Source: Portunus trituberculatus (taxonomy: Eukaryota > Arthropoda > Malacostraca > Decapoda > Portunidae). From it: a stretch of 64,000 bases of DNA. Positions 10,238 to 22,135 of the stretch are shown here, piece by piece. The stretch lies in NCBI RefSeq assembly GCF_017591435.1, contig NC_059289.1, positions 5,620,104 through 5,684,103 of the forward strand, in the 5' to 3' direction. Positions within the stretch are counted from its first letter, which is position 1. Each line of letters starts with the position of its first letter. The position numbers and the translations under genes were made by a program. Under the pieces are notes generated by a model. That model saw only the letters and a program-made list of their open reading frames with translations, did not search any database and had not been told where the DNA came from.

Positions 10238-11450
10238 CTCAGATGGGTTTTCACTTTTAAGGATAGGGGGGAAAAGTGTTGCCAACTGCAGTGTAGCCAA
10301 ATCTCAAAAAAGTAGGCAATTCCCCCTAAAGTAATTTAATAATTTTTAGCAATCTAAAGGAAAACCAACAAAATTTAATGTAAAAGATTTTGGAGATACC
10401 AATGAGTGAAGCTTTTCTAAGAGTTGTGTAGGAGCTCAATCAATAATAGTAAACATTCTGCTTAGATAATAAATACAGTATTTTCTGCTGAGCTGCATGT
10501 GCCAAAGAGGATTATTGTCAAACCCAAGCTCAGAAACTTAAAAATATATAGTACTACATAGAACCAACTATCCCAGCTGTGACAACTCTATGTTGTAGAA
10601 AGAAGTAAACAATTTTATCCTGGGGCAACTAGTCAAGGGTCATGAGTAGTACACTATTATGACCTTTCTTATGCAATATTAATGAGACAGGCAGCTGAGA
10701 GCCCACAGGGCAAGATAACACAGCAACAGCACTGAAATCTTGCAAAAAGTCACTGATAACATGTAATGTGAAAGTTCCTAAATAACCCTACAAGAAATGG
10801 GAAAAATAAGAGCAGTGTAGGCATCCACACAGTACCATTTCAGGTATGACAAAAGGGACAACACAATGACTTTTAAACTAATAAGTATAAAGATTAATAC
10901 AAGAACATTATGCTCCTCAGATGTGTTATGTACAACTCAACATAAGAGTTGGACAGTCTTTGGGAGGAATGACTATACCCAGATAGCCATCAAGTAATGG
11001 CTACGGTCCCAAGGTATGCACTCAGGCCAGTAAGACAGCCTTGTGTGGCGATATCACTGCACATCACATAACCCTTTTGATAATGATGATAGGCAGTGAA
11101 AGAGTGTGATGGGTTGCCAACATTGTGTTTTCTGTAATAGCCTCAAAGGAAATTAATAAAAATGTGTTTTTTGTAAATTATCTGTGTTTGTGGACAGCCA
11201 TACTATAATGGAAGGACACACTGGTCATGTTGGGACAGGTTGTAGGTGCCTGCCATGCTAGGAGATTGATTGCCTTCTCATTCCCACTCATTGGGTGTAC
11301 CTCATCCTTGGCAGGGTAGAGGGTGCCCTGGCAAACTAAGGTGAGACAACAACAAACTGGAAGACTGGACTGTCTCCAAGACGACCTCCACATCGGACAG
11401 CTCCTGGCAGGGCAGGCACCAAGGAGCAGCTGATGGGGTTTTGGAAGAAC
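8624..11450. other. Intergenic region between the convergent genes
   Basis: No exon is recognised. The region holds a (TA)n tract at 10150-10235 and a short (GT)n near 9606. The 71-codon minus-strand open frame at 11178-11393 has no recognised content. The 3' UTR of the longest stomatin-like isoform must end somewhere between here and 13647. Confidence 0.5.
10150..10235. repeat. (TA)n microsatellite
   Basis: An uninterrupted TA run of about 43 units. Confidence 0.97.
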
Positions 11451-11630
11451 TGAGTCAAGTTGTTATTATCCTCCGTGTTGTCCAGGGGCCTCTACCCCAG
11501 CCTGTGGGGGAGAGAGGCATGGTCTACATGAGGGGTAACTGAATCAAGTTGTTGTTATCTTCCCTGCTGTCTGAGGCCCCTTACCTCAGCCTTGTGGGTG
11601 GGGTGAGAGGCATGGTCTGCGTGAGGGGGA
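11451..11630. repeat. Tandem duplication, ~89-bp unit, two copies
   Basis: TGAGTCAAGTTGTTATTATC (11451) and TGAATCAAGTTGTTGTTATC (11540) start two diverged copies. Both contain a GGCATGGTCTRCRTGAGGGG word near the end. Origin unknown. Confidence 0.75.
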
Positions 11631-12650
11631 ATGCATAGAGTTTTGGCTTTAATTTGGAACCTGCGAGGCAGTTTGTAAGCCACAAGAATCAGATAGAATC
11701 ATGGTGGCAAGCATTTAGTTTTCAAAAACTGCTGCTGCTGCAGTGAATTTTAAAGTATGATGAATTTTGATATTTACTTTTGTAGGCTCTGATGAGGCCA
11801 GGTCAGGTGGATCTTCAATGCTTTAGAACAAAGCTCTCGTGTATTATTGCTATAGTGCTACATAATATATATTTATATATTCATATATTCATATACGATA
11901 TAATATCAAGAAAGTGCAACATAAAATTTCAAACTCTAGCCAGACCACCACACTGCTGGGAGATTCTTTTGATGTTTAGGCAACATGACACACTTCCACA
12001 CAAACGCAAGTTGACCTGGTCCTTTTCAGCAGCAGTGAGATGCTCTGGCTGGCAACAGTATACTGGCTGCTGCCTTACCCCTACTGGCAGCCCTAGTGTT
12101 CCATCACTGCCTCCACTGCCATGGCATGAACTGTAGCATCCAAAGATGCTGAGATGGTGTCACATCTGTAGCAGACTACAGCATGAGTCCACCTAATGTG
12201 TGCTTGATGTTGGCAACAGTAGCAGTGCACCAGGCACCACGCAGGGGCAGGGCACCAAGGGTGTGGCTGATATGCACAGAGTGGCAGTGGATCCAGCCAG
12301 AACCAAGAAACGTTTCCTGAAGGTGGGGCACTGGTGCAGCCGAGCTGTGCAGTTAGAACACAGGTGCTGTATGCCTCATTTAATGCCCAAATAAATTGGG
12401 TCAGGTGTTTTTGTTCCCTTTACTGGAACACTTTCATGACCATGTCCTGTTTGAGCTGGCTTCAGAGCTATCCTTCCAGGCTTGCATTTTGTAGGCATAT
12501 ATAATCAACACAACTCCATGTCACCTGCTCCACTCTCAATGAAAGGAGAGGTACCAAAACGTTTGTTGGTGGTGGTGGAGGTGGTGAGTCCACTCTTAGA
12601 AGAAATAAACTTATGGTTGATTATCAGGAGCAATCCTTTAGTTCTCATTA
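11631..12650. other. Intergenic, no gene recognised
   Basis: Open frames of 114 codons (11792-12136, +) and 64 codons (12200-12394, +) show no recognisable domain and no splice-site context. I see no element boundaries. Confidence 0.4.
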
Positions 12651-12654
12651 GCTA

Positions 12655-12825
12655 GGAGTGGGCGGCGTGTCAGTTGCGTGGTGCCCACCAACTGGGCTCG
12701 GTATGATGAAATTATTTTTCAAATTAAATGCTATGGTTTTACTTGTGATTCCTGCATTAAATGGCACCTGACTGATTCTTTGCCCAGTGTCAGCAACTGG
12801 CGGGCCCACGCAAGGCGCCGTGCTG
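12655..12825. mobile_element. Possible small palindromic element
   Basis: The left side TTGCGTGGTGCCCACCAACT (about 12674) resembles the reverse complement of the right side near 12790-12812 (TTGCGTGGGCCCGCCAGTTG). The resemblance extends outward through a GGCGGCGTG-like word. The AT-rich interior contains no gene. It could be a decayed MITE; the match is imperfect. Confidence 0.4.
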
Positions 12826-12966
12826 CCCTGGCACTCTTCAGGATACACAAGAAAGACCAGCCTGCTAGTGTCACTGCCCTAGGACACCCAACAGCTGCTC
12901 CCAGCACCTACTCATTGAGAAACATGAATTTCTCCTGATGAAAAATAACTTTGTTCATTATTTTTT

Positions 12967-12968
<2 letters not shown>

Positions 12969-13060
<92 letters not shown>
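12969..13060. repeat. (TA)n microsatellite
   Basis: A TA run of about 46 units. It lies downstream of the last alternative exon of the stomatin-like gene, possibly in its 3' UTR. Confidence 0.97.
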
Positions 13061-13063
<3 letters not shown>

Positions 13064-13647
13064 ACTGACAACTTACAGACTGCAACCAACAGACCCACCT
13101 GGCTGACCTAATCAGCTCAGGTGAGACCTGCAATGTGTAGGTGTAAGTCTGGGTGTCAGCCAGATCATGGATGCCACTGGGAAGTTGAAATACAGCTTGG
13201 CTGTGGTGGGGGAGGAGCCGCAAGGGTTCCTGAGCTTCACTACAGCAACCTACAAAGGGACAAGCAGTCCATGGGGTTCCCTGCCCAGCTTGGTCTCTGT
13301 GCAAGGCTGCTGATCGTTCCTCTGGTAAAAATTCACTTTCCCTGCGAGGAACAAAACTCGTCTAGGGTGGTCCCTCAGAGGTCCCAAGAAGCAGGAATCC
13401 CAGTTGAAATAAGTAAAAGGGGCATAAGATAAAGAGGAAAGGGCAGCTGCCAGACCAAGAGGAGGACCCCAAACTCATTGCTCAGGAAATATTAAAATTT
13501 CATGTGTGAGTTGCATGAAAAAAAGGGCTTAGGAATGTACAGCTCAGATTCAAAAGTCTACAACACTACTTGATCCTAACTCAAGGCTAGTGTGGCAGTA
13601 CTCTTGAGGGTGGTGTCTCTTGTGTATCGTGAAGTGCCAAGTGTTCC

Positions 13648-13809
13648 CTATTCATCATCAGAGAGCAGGTCCTTCTTGCTCTTCACATTCTTCCCATTCT
13701 TGCTGTTACCATTTTTCATGTACTGGGAAAGGAGATCGATGGGCAGAGGGAAGATGATGGTGGAGTTCTTCTCAGCGCTGATGGCGTTGAGTGTCTGCAT
13801 GTAGCGCAG
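13648..13809 (-). CDS. Mec2: Stomatin/MEC-2-like protein, alternative last exon 3 (longest tail)
   Basis: On the minus strand a TTCTGCAG acceptor is followed by LRYMQTLNAISAEKNSTI, then IFPLPIDLLSQYM, and ends at TAG after 53 aa. The LRYxQTL...SAEKNSTIxFPLPID block is the classic end of the SPFH region in stomatin-family proteins and is needed for oligomerisation in that family. The rest is a basic linker rich in Asn and Lys (KNGNSKNGKNVKSKK) followed by an acidic end (DLLSDDE). This tail is specific to this copy. It joins CTTCAG of the exon at 27022 in phase 0. The intron would be 13.2 kb, the longest of the three choices. Confidence 0.93.
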   Translation of the reverse strand: MRYMQTLNAISAEKNSTIIFPLPIDLLSQYMKNGNSKNGKNVKSKKDLLSDDE

Positions 13810-16208
13810 CTGCAGAACAGAGGAGGACTGTTAGCTTTGGGTGGGGGACTATGGGAGAGATAGGGGAGGGACAAGGGCCAGTAGGGTGGCTATAAGTAGT
13901 AAATAGAGGCTCACAGAGGCCAGATGGCTTATGGTCTAAGTGAGTTCTAACAATGCCAGAGTGAGGGCAGTAGTGATGGCAGTGTAGAGCAGTGATTAAA
14001 TGAATAACAGTCTGAGATAAACTGGCATTTTGTTCTGATTTTTATTTAACTCTGTAGCTGCATTTTCAGGATCAAATAAGTTGCTTCATTATTTAATGAA
14101 GAGGTCCGAACAATCATTATTTACACAGGACTTAAGTCTAGCCTTAGCTTAGTATGCAGAATAGATAAACTTCACAAGAATGGCGGAACATGCAGAGTTA
14201 TAGATGCTGCCTCCGAGTCATGCACCCTCTTGCAAGTGAAGGTTTTCTCGCTTTTAACTTCTGACCATTCCATTGTCCGCCTTAGTTAGCTGTGTTAGGT
14301 TTAGCTGAAGACTTTAGCTTTAGTCCAAGGTCAGCGTGGCTCCAGTGTTTAGCAGCAGACAGAGACAGGGCACGGCAGCATACCAGCCTAGCTCACCTAC
14401 GTCACAGCTATGGAAGGAGCCTGCTGCTGTGACCTGCACAGGCCAAGTAAACCTGCACAGGTCATGACCTTTAAGTACAGGTTAGAATCCTCCTGTACAA
14501 AGTCACAGTGAACAAGCCAGAGTTTGTTTACAAGACAGTTCCGAGTATGGGCTGCAGCACTGGGTTGTGTCTGCAGTCATTGCTACTGGCAGGCCATTAT
14601 GCTCCTAGTGAAAAAAAGGTTCCTGTACAAAATACATATACTCATAGACTAATTATGTTCTCTGACAATAGGCTAAGGTACCTGTACACGCAAGTCTCCA
14701 ACCCCCAGTGCCAGCAGTAAAGGCCAGTGGTCTGCCACAAGCCAGCCATTTGCTTCTCTACTTTGTCACAAAAAACCTGTGTAAGACCATTCATTGGCTC
14801 ATGAATAAGAGGAGAAGCAACTGTCTGGCAGAATAGCAGCCCAGCACGCTGAGAGACTCATGGTGCAGGTGGGGGGGAGGGGTGAACAAAATGCTCCTGA
14901 AACGCTCCAGAACAAACAAATCCAGATTGCTGCTGGAGGATGTAGGTAGGTGTTGGGGGAGAACAGTACTGGGGCAGGGTTGTCATGCCTACTGTATGTC
15001 TCCCTCGAGGTACACACAGTGATCCTCATGCAGCGACTTCTGTGTGCACTTTTTATATGTGTACTATTATACCCTCCACTGTAAAAGTTACATAAAAACC
15101 TGATGGGTAAAGCTCTACATTTATGCTATACTTCTTTCTCTCTAGCAGTAGGAAAAATGTATGGTGATTCAGCACGCAAGGTGAAAAAAAAATGATGGAG
15201 GGTCAATTGTAGCATTGGTTGCCTGAAACCAACAACTATGACAACAGGGTTGCCTTGGTGGGTTGTGGAATTGGAGTAGTGGTAGTAGTAGTGGTAGTGG
15301 TAGTGGTGGTAGTGGTGGTAGTTGTGGTGGTGGAGGTTATGGTGGTGGTGGTAGCAAACAGGTGGTGAGGGAGAGACAGATGAATAAATGGGAGGAACAA
15401 GAATAAGTAAAGTAAGTAAGGGAATTATACTTGAGTTATTGGAGGTATAATGAGGAAGAGAAATGGTTTTCAAGGTGTTAAGGATGCTGGAGAATATAAC
15501 TGTGGTGCTGTAATAGTAACAATAAGGATTCCTGCAATGCCATGTGACAGTAATGCATGGCACAATCTGATAACAATAATAGAGGTAATGGTGGCAGATT
15601 TTGTTTTGGGTGATGAAATTGTAAGAATGTGGCATGGAGATGGAGGCCCTAATGCCCTGCCTATGTGGTGTGATGAGTGATCCCTGCCTCTTGAATACCT
15701 ACAAAAAAAGTGACATATACATAAATAAGCACCTCAAATCATCCTCTCTCTTACAATTACCAAATTTCTTTTTTAATTTTACACATTACAGCTGTCATTG
15801 TTTGGACTCTGGAGGATTGAGGGCTACAGCTTTACCTTTGCCTAGATCAACTCTGCACTGGGCCTACCTTCCCTTCCTGTCACTGCATCACTATCTTACT
15901 GATGTTGTTCCTAACTTTGCCACCACTAACACCCTCACCTGTACATAGCACACTGACACTAATATTTCTACATCTCAAAAGCTCCAGTTCACCTTTTCAG
16001 CCAACCTTCCTTCCTTCCTTCCTTCCTTCCATCATCACTCTCCCATAGGATATACTTCCTTACCTCTCTACTATCAAAACTAGCACCAATATAATAAATA
16101 ATAATAATCACAATGGGTGAAATAAGTTGAGATTAACCCACTCAAATTAATAACAAATGGTTACAGTGGAGATTCAGCCACTCACAAACACAGCCACATA
16201 CTTATACA

Positions 16209-16225
16209 CTCACACACACACACAC

Positions 16226-16278
<53 letters not shown>
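16209..16278. repeat. (CA)n microsatellite
   Basis: A CA run with two TA interruptions. Confidence 0.95.
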
Positions 16279-16281
<3 letters not shown>

Positions 16282-16530
16282 CAGTTGGCTCGCTGAAGGA
16301 AGGTATGGGATATGGTGGCTTGAGTTCTTCGAGGTGACCAAGTGCTCCGTCACTTACCATGTTACGTCATCAGGTGGTGGTTAACAATAGTACTAACTAG
16401 GCATAGCTACACAAACTATTGGCTTCAGTATCAACTCTAAAGAAGCACAGGTGAGGGGCAGATGGCTGGCTGAGTGATGTGCAGATGAGGGGATGATTGG
16501 CAAAATTTACTGAGTTAGCAAATGGAATGA

Positions 16531-16546
16531 CACACACACACACACA

Positions 16547-16591
<45 letters not shown>
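16531..16591. repeat. Compound (CA)n(CT)n microsatellite
   Basis: About 9 CA units run directly into about 21 CT units. Confidence 0.95.
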
Positions 16592-16679
16592 AGCTACACA
16601 AAAAGTGAAACAGTGAGCTACATTACATCTGATCTCCATATCTATCTACTTTAAGCGACCATATAATGTCATGCCATCG

Positions 16680-16719
<40 letters not shown>

Positions 16720-17532
16720 TGTTGTAGAGCTGAATTCTCTCTCTCTCTTACACAAGTGCTGTATGAGTGACTACATAATTGCACTGACAGCTTACAGCAG
16801 CAACAGTGATGGGCATAATGAGGTGGAGGCCACCACACCTCACAATTACTTTCAGATGGAGGAAGAGGAGGAGGAAAAGGAGCTGGAAGAGGAATAGGTA
16901 GGAATGGGGTCAAGGAAGAGGACGAGGAGGATGTATGGAGGTGCTGGTGGTGTGGTGAGGGCAGTGACATACTAAAAAAAAAAAAAAAAAAAAACGATCA
17001 GGTGGGAGTCATCATCTTGCCACAACAAGTGACACAAATGCATGTGAGAGACGCTCAGGTGGGGGTCATCATCATTTAATTGTGTTGTCGGCAGTGGTGG
17101 GCTACGTGTGGGTGAGGCTGACCTGCTGCAGGCGAGGGGGTGTCATACAGTAATCAAGGTCACTCTTTGTTGCAGAACCACTTGTGTAAAGTTTCCAATA
17201 CAGCACAGACTGACAATCCTTTATCCAACATGTAAAATCCTGCAATCTTTGAAATACAGTATCTCATGTTCCTTGTGCTGGCAAGGTGACATAATGATGT
17301 TTTCTTGCCAGTATGACAACAGCACCACATCAATATCAACATCATCAGATAATTTACCAATAGATCTCTTACTTCCGACATGTACTGTGATTTTTCTAAC
17401 TTAAACTGATTTTCACATTACAATCATTACTACAACTAGACTCATGTAGCTTGACTCCAGATAAATTTGATAGATTTTTAATTTGCATGATATGTATAAC
17501 TTTTCTACGATGTATCATTTCATAGTCTTAGC

Positions 17533-17937
17533 AGATGTGTGTGTATTTACCTAGTTGTAGTTTTACAGGACCTGGGCTTTATACTCGTGTGGCCCCATCT
17601 CCATATCTACACTTATCCAATTTTTCTTTAAAGCTATACACACTCTTTGATGACACCACTTCCTCACTCAAACTGTTCCAAGTCTCAACACATCTTTGTG
17701 GGAAACTATATTTTTTTAACATCTCTCAGACATCTTCCTTCCTCAGTTTTTTACTATGCAATCTTGTGCTTCTAATGTCATATTCTTCTCTCAGAATCAG
17801 TTTCTCATTATCCACTTGATCCATTCCGTTAATCAATTTATAAACTTGTATCAGATTCCCGCCCTCCCTTCTCTGTTCTAGGGTTGGTAGATCCATAGCC
17901 TTTAGTCTCTCCTCATGCCATCCCTTCAAATTCTGGA
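17533..17937 (-). mobile_element. 3' end of a CR1/jockey-like LINE, decayed
   Basis: Minus-strand translation gives ERLKAMDLPTLEQRREGGNL followed by IQVYKLING, the typical segment after the reverse transcriptase core of CR1/jockey-like non-LTR elements. After a frame break it continues with WNSLSEEVVSSKSVYSFKEK and YGDGATRV, then a stop. Only the C-terminus and 3' UTR remain (5' truncated), as expected from incomplete reverse transcription. The element ends at a short TGTGTG run. The exact clade is uncertain. Confidence 0.8.
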
Positions 17938-17954
17938 ACTATTCTTGTAGCCAT

Positions 17955-18240
17955 TTGTGTGATTCACCTCGGTCGTCTGCTGGTTACCCAGCCAGTCTTC
18001 CCAATTACGGAGCGAGTTCAGAGCTCATAGACCGATCTTCGGGTAGGGACTGAGACCACATAACACACTCCACACACCGGAAAACGAGGCCACAACCCCT
18101 CGAGCTACATCCCGTACCTATTTACTGTTAGGTGAACAGGGACCACACATTAGGCTTGCCCGTTTGCCTCGCCGCTTAGCGGGATTCAAACCAGGCCCTC
18201 TCGATTGTGAGTCGAGCGTGCTAACCACTACACTACGCGG
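17955..18240 (-). mobile_element. tRNA-Val-derived SINE (minus orientation)
   Basis: On the minus strand the head begins CCGCGTAGTGTAGTGGTTAG (A box) with an anticodon arm CTCGA-CTCACAA-TCGAG (CAC, Val). The B box GGTTTGAATCC (complement of 18182-18192) follows. The body contains CCTGTTCACCTAACAGTAAA and a GTACGGGATGTAGCTCGAGG block that also occurs in the SINE at 27915, so the two share a body with different heads. It abuts the truncated LINE. Confidence 0.85.
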
Positions 18241-18354
18241 TGTGTGTGTGTGTGTGTGTGTGTGTTCCAAAATTTGAAACTTCCAGTCCTGAATTTTATG
18301 GATAAAGGATTCTCAAACTGTAGTGGTATTAGTAATAGAAATAGAAGTAGAAGT

Positions 18355-18358
18355 AGTT

Positions 18359-18433
<75 letters not shown>

Positions 18434-18434
18434 A
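18355..18434. repeat. (AGT)n microsatellite
   Basis: About 26 AGT units, flanked by degenerate AGT/AGA DNA. It lies 370 bp past the stop of alternative last exon 2. Confidence 0.96.
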
Positions 18435-18801
18435 TACCTAATAGGAGGAGGAGGAGAGAATAGTTTAAACTAGAAGAGCAGTAGTAGTAATAAAAGAAAA
18501 GTAACAGTAGTGAGAGTAGAAAATATAATAGCAGAAGTAGTACTAATGATGCAACATTATTAAAGTACAAAAAGTAACTTGTGATATAAGTAAGCGTTAT
18601 ACAATAATGATATTTGTAATTCCAGGCGGGAATAGCGTTGATTTGGTGACTAAATGACAGATTAAGGAGTAACAAGACCTTAGGAAATCAGGCATCTCAG
18701 TATTGGGAAAGAGAATAAGAAATCGTCCTATGACAAGAGCATGACGCGTGATCCTGTATGACCCCGGCAGCAAGGTCAGGAGGGAGGGTGTCTGTACCTT
18801 C

Positions 18802-18903
18802 TTATTCCTTAATGAAATATTTTATGATGTCAATGGGCAGCGGGAAAACAATGGTAGAGTTCTTTTCTGCAGAGATGGAGCTCAGTGTCTGCAGGTATCG
18901 CAG
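18802..18903 (-). CDS. Mec2: Stomatin/MEC-2-like protein, alternative last exon 2 (shortest tail)
   Basis: On the minus strand a CCCCCTACAG acceptor precedes LRYLQTLSSISAEKNSTI, then VFPLPIDIIKYFIKE and TAA (33 aa). It has the same conserved C-terminal block as the exons at 13648 and 25739 but ends only eight residues after FPLPID, so this isoform lacks a cytosolic extension. It joins the exon at 27022 in phase 0. Codon-level divergence from the other two copies shows the duplication is old, while the protein block is nearly unchanged. Confidence 0.94.
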   Translation of the reverse strand: MRYLQTLSSISAEKNSTIVFPLPIDIIKYFIKE

Positions 18904-20366
18904 CTGTAGGGGGAGAGAGCAGAGTTACACTCGCACGCACTCATACAAGCACACACACACACACACAAATAATCACATAACATCTGAGACATCACAGCTG
19001 CTTTGCGAGGTTTGACAGGCGACAATACACACGCAGGAAAAGAAAAAAAAACTTTTATCGATGTGATGGACTTGAATGTTGACATGGCGTTGTCGCGAAG
19101 CTGTACCGCTGAGGACAGAATCCATGTAGACAGGTGTCGAGGTAGACCGACTGGCTTCGGTGGCTTATCACTGTTCCCAGTATACGTGAGGTGTATCCAG
19201 AATGTTCGTAATAGAAGGAAGAAGAACAAAGTACGTACCGAACACAACTTGCAGCAATGAGTAAAATGCGATGAAATTTCAATCTAAGTCAAACTGTAGG
19301 CTAACTTATAAATGCCATGAAAATGTTCGTATCAGCAGAAAATTAAACACTGATTTACTTTTCATGTCAATAATGGAGACCTTTTCTCCTGGTCCACACA
19401 CTGGGCACATCTCCAAGATAGAACAAAAAAATGTCCTGCAGAGTGAACCATTACGGAATGGAGGGCGCTGACTTCGCGTCCAATTGATTCATTATTTTTA
19501 TTGCTTAGAAACGATATCATCACACTGATCACGACTGGTTTTGGTCATTTAAAGACTGATGCGTTCGCCTTTTTTTTCTTATGGTTATCACGTTTTTCCC
19601 CTCCAGCACAAAGATATTCTTAAAAGAGTCCATCTTTCATTGTAGTCTTGTGTACCCACCATATGCACGAACATAATTTGTGCTTGGGAGTAAATTGAAA
19701 CACAACTGACGTATAAATGTAATAAATTTTGGAAGGATTCAATATAAATGAGTGACGTTTTAAGGTAAAACATTCCTCGTGAACATGTTTTCAAAAGCTA
19801 CAACTCTTGAAATGCAATCCAAAGATATCGTGACATCGTTATCACTACCAAAGAAACAAGGCCGACGTACGTATTATCACTCAAGAAATAATGATGTACT
19901 TGTACTGGTACGTAAATTATTCCGTTCACCAGTGTCAAAGCAGCACGCAGTGACTAACGCTGGGTCTGACTGACGCTCATCACTCAACTTCTTGTGCAGT
20001 CAAAGGACTTGATGGGAATACAAAAACATACAGAAAAAAGACAACTCATGTCTGGTCAAGGTCTTAAAAATCAGAGGCAAAGTTTCATGTGACAATCATG
20101 GACACAGCATAATAAACAGCGGGACGTGAGGGCCGGGACGCAGAGTACGTCAAATATCACAATGACAAATGAAAAATACACTCGACCTGTTTGTACCAAT
20201 ATGGAGTCAAGGATAAGAGAGTCAAAACCCTACTGGCGAGTCGTTCGTGAGTCAGGGAATAATTTTGGAACGCCAGAAAGAGGTGAGAAGAGGAACGATA
20301 TTGCTAACGAGAAGTAGAGAGACTACACACGAACATGCAATACATTACTGGGAGGAGGACAGTACC

Positions 20367-20397
<31 letters not shown>

Positions 20398-20836
20398 GCG
20401 AGGGAACAAGTGGGTAAGTGGGTACGAATCTGAACAAGTAAATCGGGCGGTCAAGAGCTCAAAATTACACTTTACTATAATAGAAAAAAATAGGTATGCA
20501 AAAAATTCACGGATTTGCAGAAAAATGAATCTCAAAAGACATCACTTCATCTGTTAGGTTCACCAATACTTCTCTGTGACCGCCGTGGATTGCAAACTAC
20601 GTAATATTTATCAATACGTACTTCTGGGTGTTTATTTAAGCAAATCTACCATGCAAGGTGAAAAAAAGAGTAGGTGTTTATATGATATTCTGGAAAATGT
20701 CTAAAACGCCTGCGCGCGGCTCACTACCATATACCAGGGTTGAAGGGAAATGAAGCAAGTTGATAAAAAAAGAAAAAAAAAATCACATGTGTGTGGCTCT
20801 CATTTTCCTCGTCTGCTTTATTCTATCTTCCCATTA

Positions 20837-20837
20837 C

Positions 20838-20880
<43 letters not shown>
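20837..20880. repeat. (TAT)n microsatellite
   Basis: TAT units grading into a TAATAT/ATC-rich region to about 20930. Confidence 0.93.
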
Positions 20881-21071
20881 ATTAATATTACTATCATTAT
20901 CATTACAATTATTATCACCGTTATTATTGTCGCTGTTACAGACGCCTGACTCATTTCCTCGAGTGTGCGGGCGAAAATATAGAGATTTTAAAAAACACTT
21001 AGTATTCAAAGTATATAAACAAATGAATGACATATTTTAAATGGCAAGCAGACCGGACTTTAATTAAAAGA

Positions 21072-21073
<2 letters not shown>

Positions 21074-21129
<56 letters not shown>

Positions 21130-21139
21130 CTCTCTCTCA

Positions 21140-21176
<37 letters not shown>
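21074..21176. repeat. Compound (CT)n(CTAT)n(CA)n microsatellite
   Basis: A CT run, a short CTAT run, a second CT run, then about 18 CA units. Confidence 0.95.
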
Positions 21177-21178
<2 letters not shown>

Positions 21179-21966
21179 CCCGTTGTCGCGGAAGCACGTC
21201 GATCACCGGCAGGACGGAGGCGACGCGCCTTCCGTTTTTCCTGCTGGATGAGGAGCAACGCGGGGTGGCAGCGGATCAGGGTGTGTGGCGGAGGGACAGG
21301 TGACGTAAGGAGGAGGGTCGGTGAGTTGGGGAATGAGGGAAGGTGTCCTGAAACAACCACTGACGACTCCTAATAGCGAGACGGCACAAGGCATCCCTTG
21401 AGTTCAGGAAGAAAGAAAATATCGCCTCACGCTTGTTAGCCTAGCCAATCATAGCGTGGCAGTCATACAAGCGAGTCTGACGGACCGATTTCTTTACTGA
21501 ACGCGGGGAATGCCATAGGTAGAGCAAGGCTCCAGGTGGGTGAGAGGCGTCGAGCGAGGGCGGGATGGGGCGCGGAGGGCATCGGATGGGCCTCCTCGCC
21601 CCACGGCCGTCGCTCAGCACGGAGGAGGAGGAGGAGGCGGTGCTCCGGCGTTCTGGGCGCGAGGGCGTGGACGTGACCCGCCAAGGAAGCCATGAGGCAC
21701 GACCTCTGTGATGGACTTTGTTGTCTTTGTACAGCAAAACTAAACGATGGCGTTTGGCTCAGGGTAGGTATCTAGAGAAGCCCGCGGCCCAGAACCCCGA
21801 CTGGTGGTGCTGGCGGTGCTGTGCAGGGGTGCGTGGGCAGGGATGGGAGCAAAGGAGCCACACATGTAAGGTGTTCTCTTTTCCCTCTGAGTGGGCGTTT
21901 GCCCCTCGTGCTGGCCTAGGCAGGTGTGGTGGTGGATATGTGAATACGGAAGTATGAAGAGTTGAT

Positions 21967-21967
21967 G

Positions 21968-22036
<69 letters not shown>

Positions 22037-22067
22037 ATAGTAGTAGTAGTAGTAGTAGTAATAGTAA

Positions 22068-22124
<57 letters not shown>

Positions 22125-22135
22125 CAGTAGTGGTA
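21967..22135. repeat. (AGT)n microsatellite, long
   Basis: About 170 bp of AGT units with a few AAT/AAA interruptions. Every open frame across it is a homopolymer-like translation. A (GGT)n patch follows at 22170-22192. Confidence 0.97.

Larger units (their letters stand above)
13810..17532 (-). other. Intron/3' region between alternative last exons 3 and 2
   Basis: This is intronic for the longest isoform and downstream sequence for the 18.9-kb isoform. It contains CA- and CT-type microsatellites at 16209-16278, 16531-16591 and 16681-16720, a (TTCC)n patch at 16006-16030, and GGT-rich DNA near 15260-15360. No further exon copy was found. Confidence 0.6.

Noticed and set aside
10268..10320. 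GTGTTGCCA-type words resembling the ends of the 27.3-kb MITE
   Set aside because: Only one end-like word is present and no matching opposite end was found.
16157..18441. CRISPR-like or minisatellite arrays
   Set aside because: All short-period repeats here are microsatellites without regular spacers.
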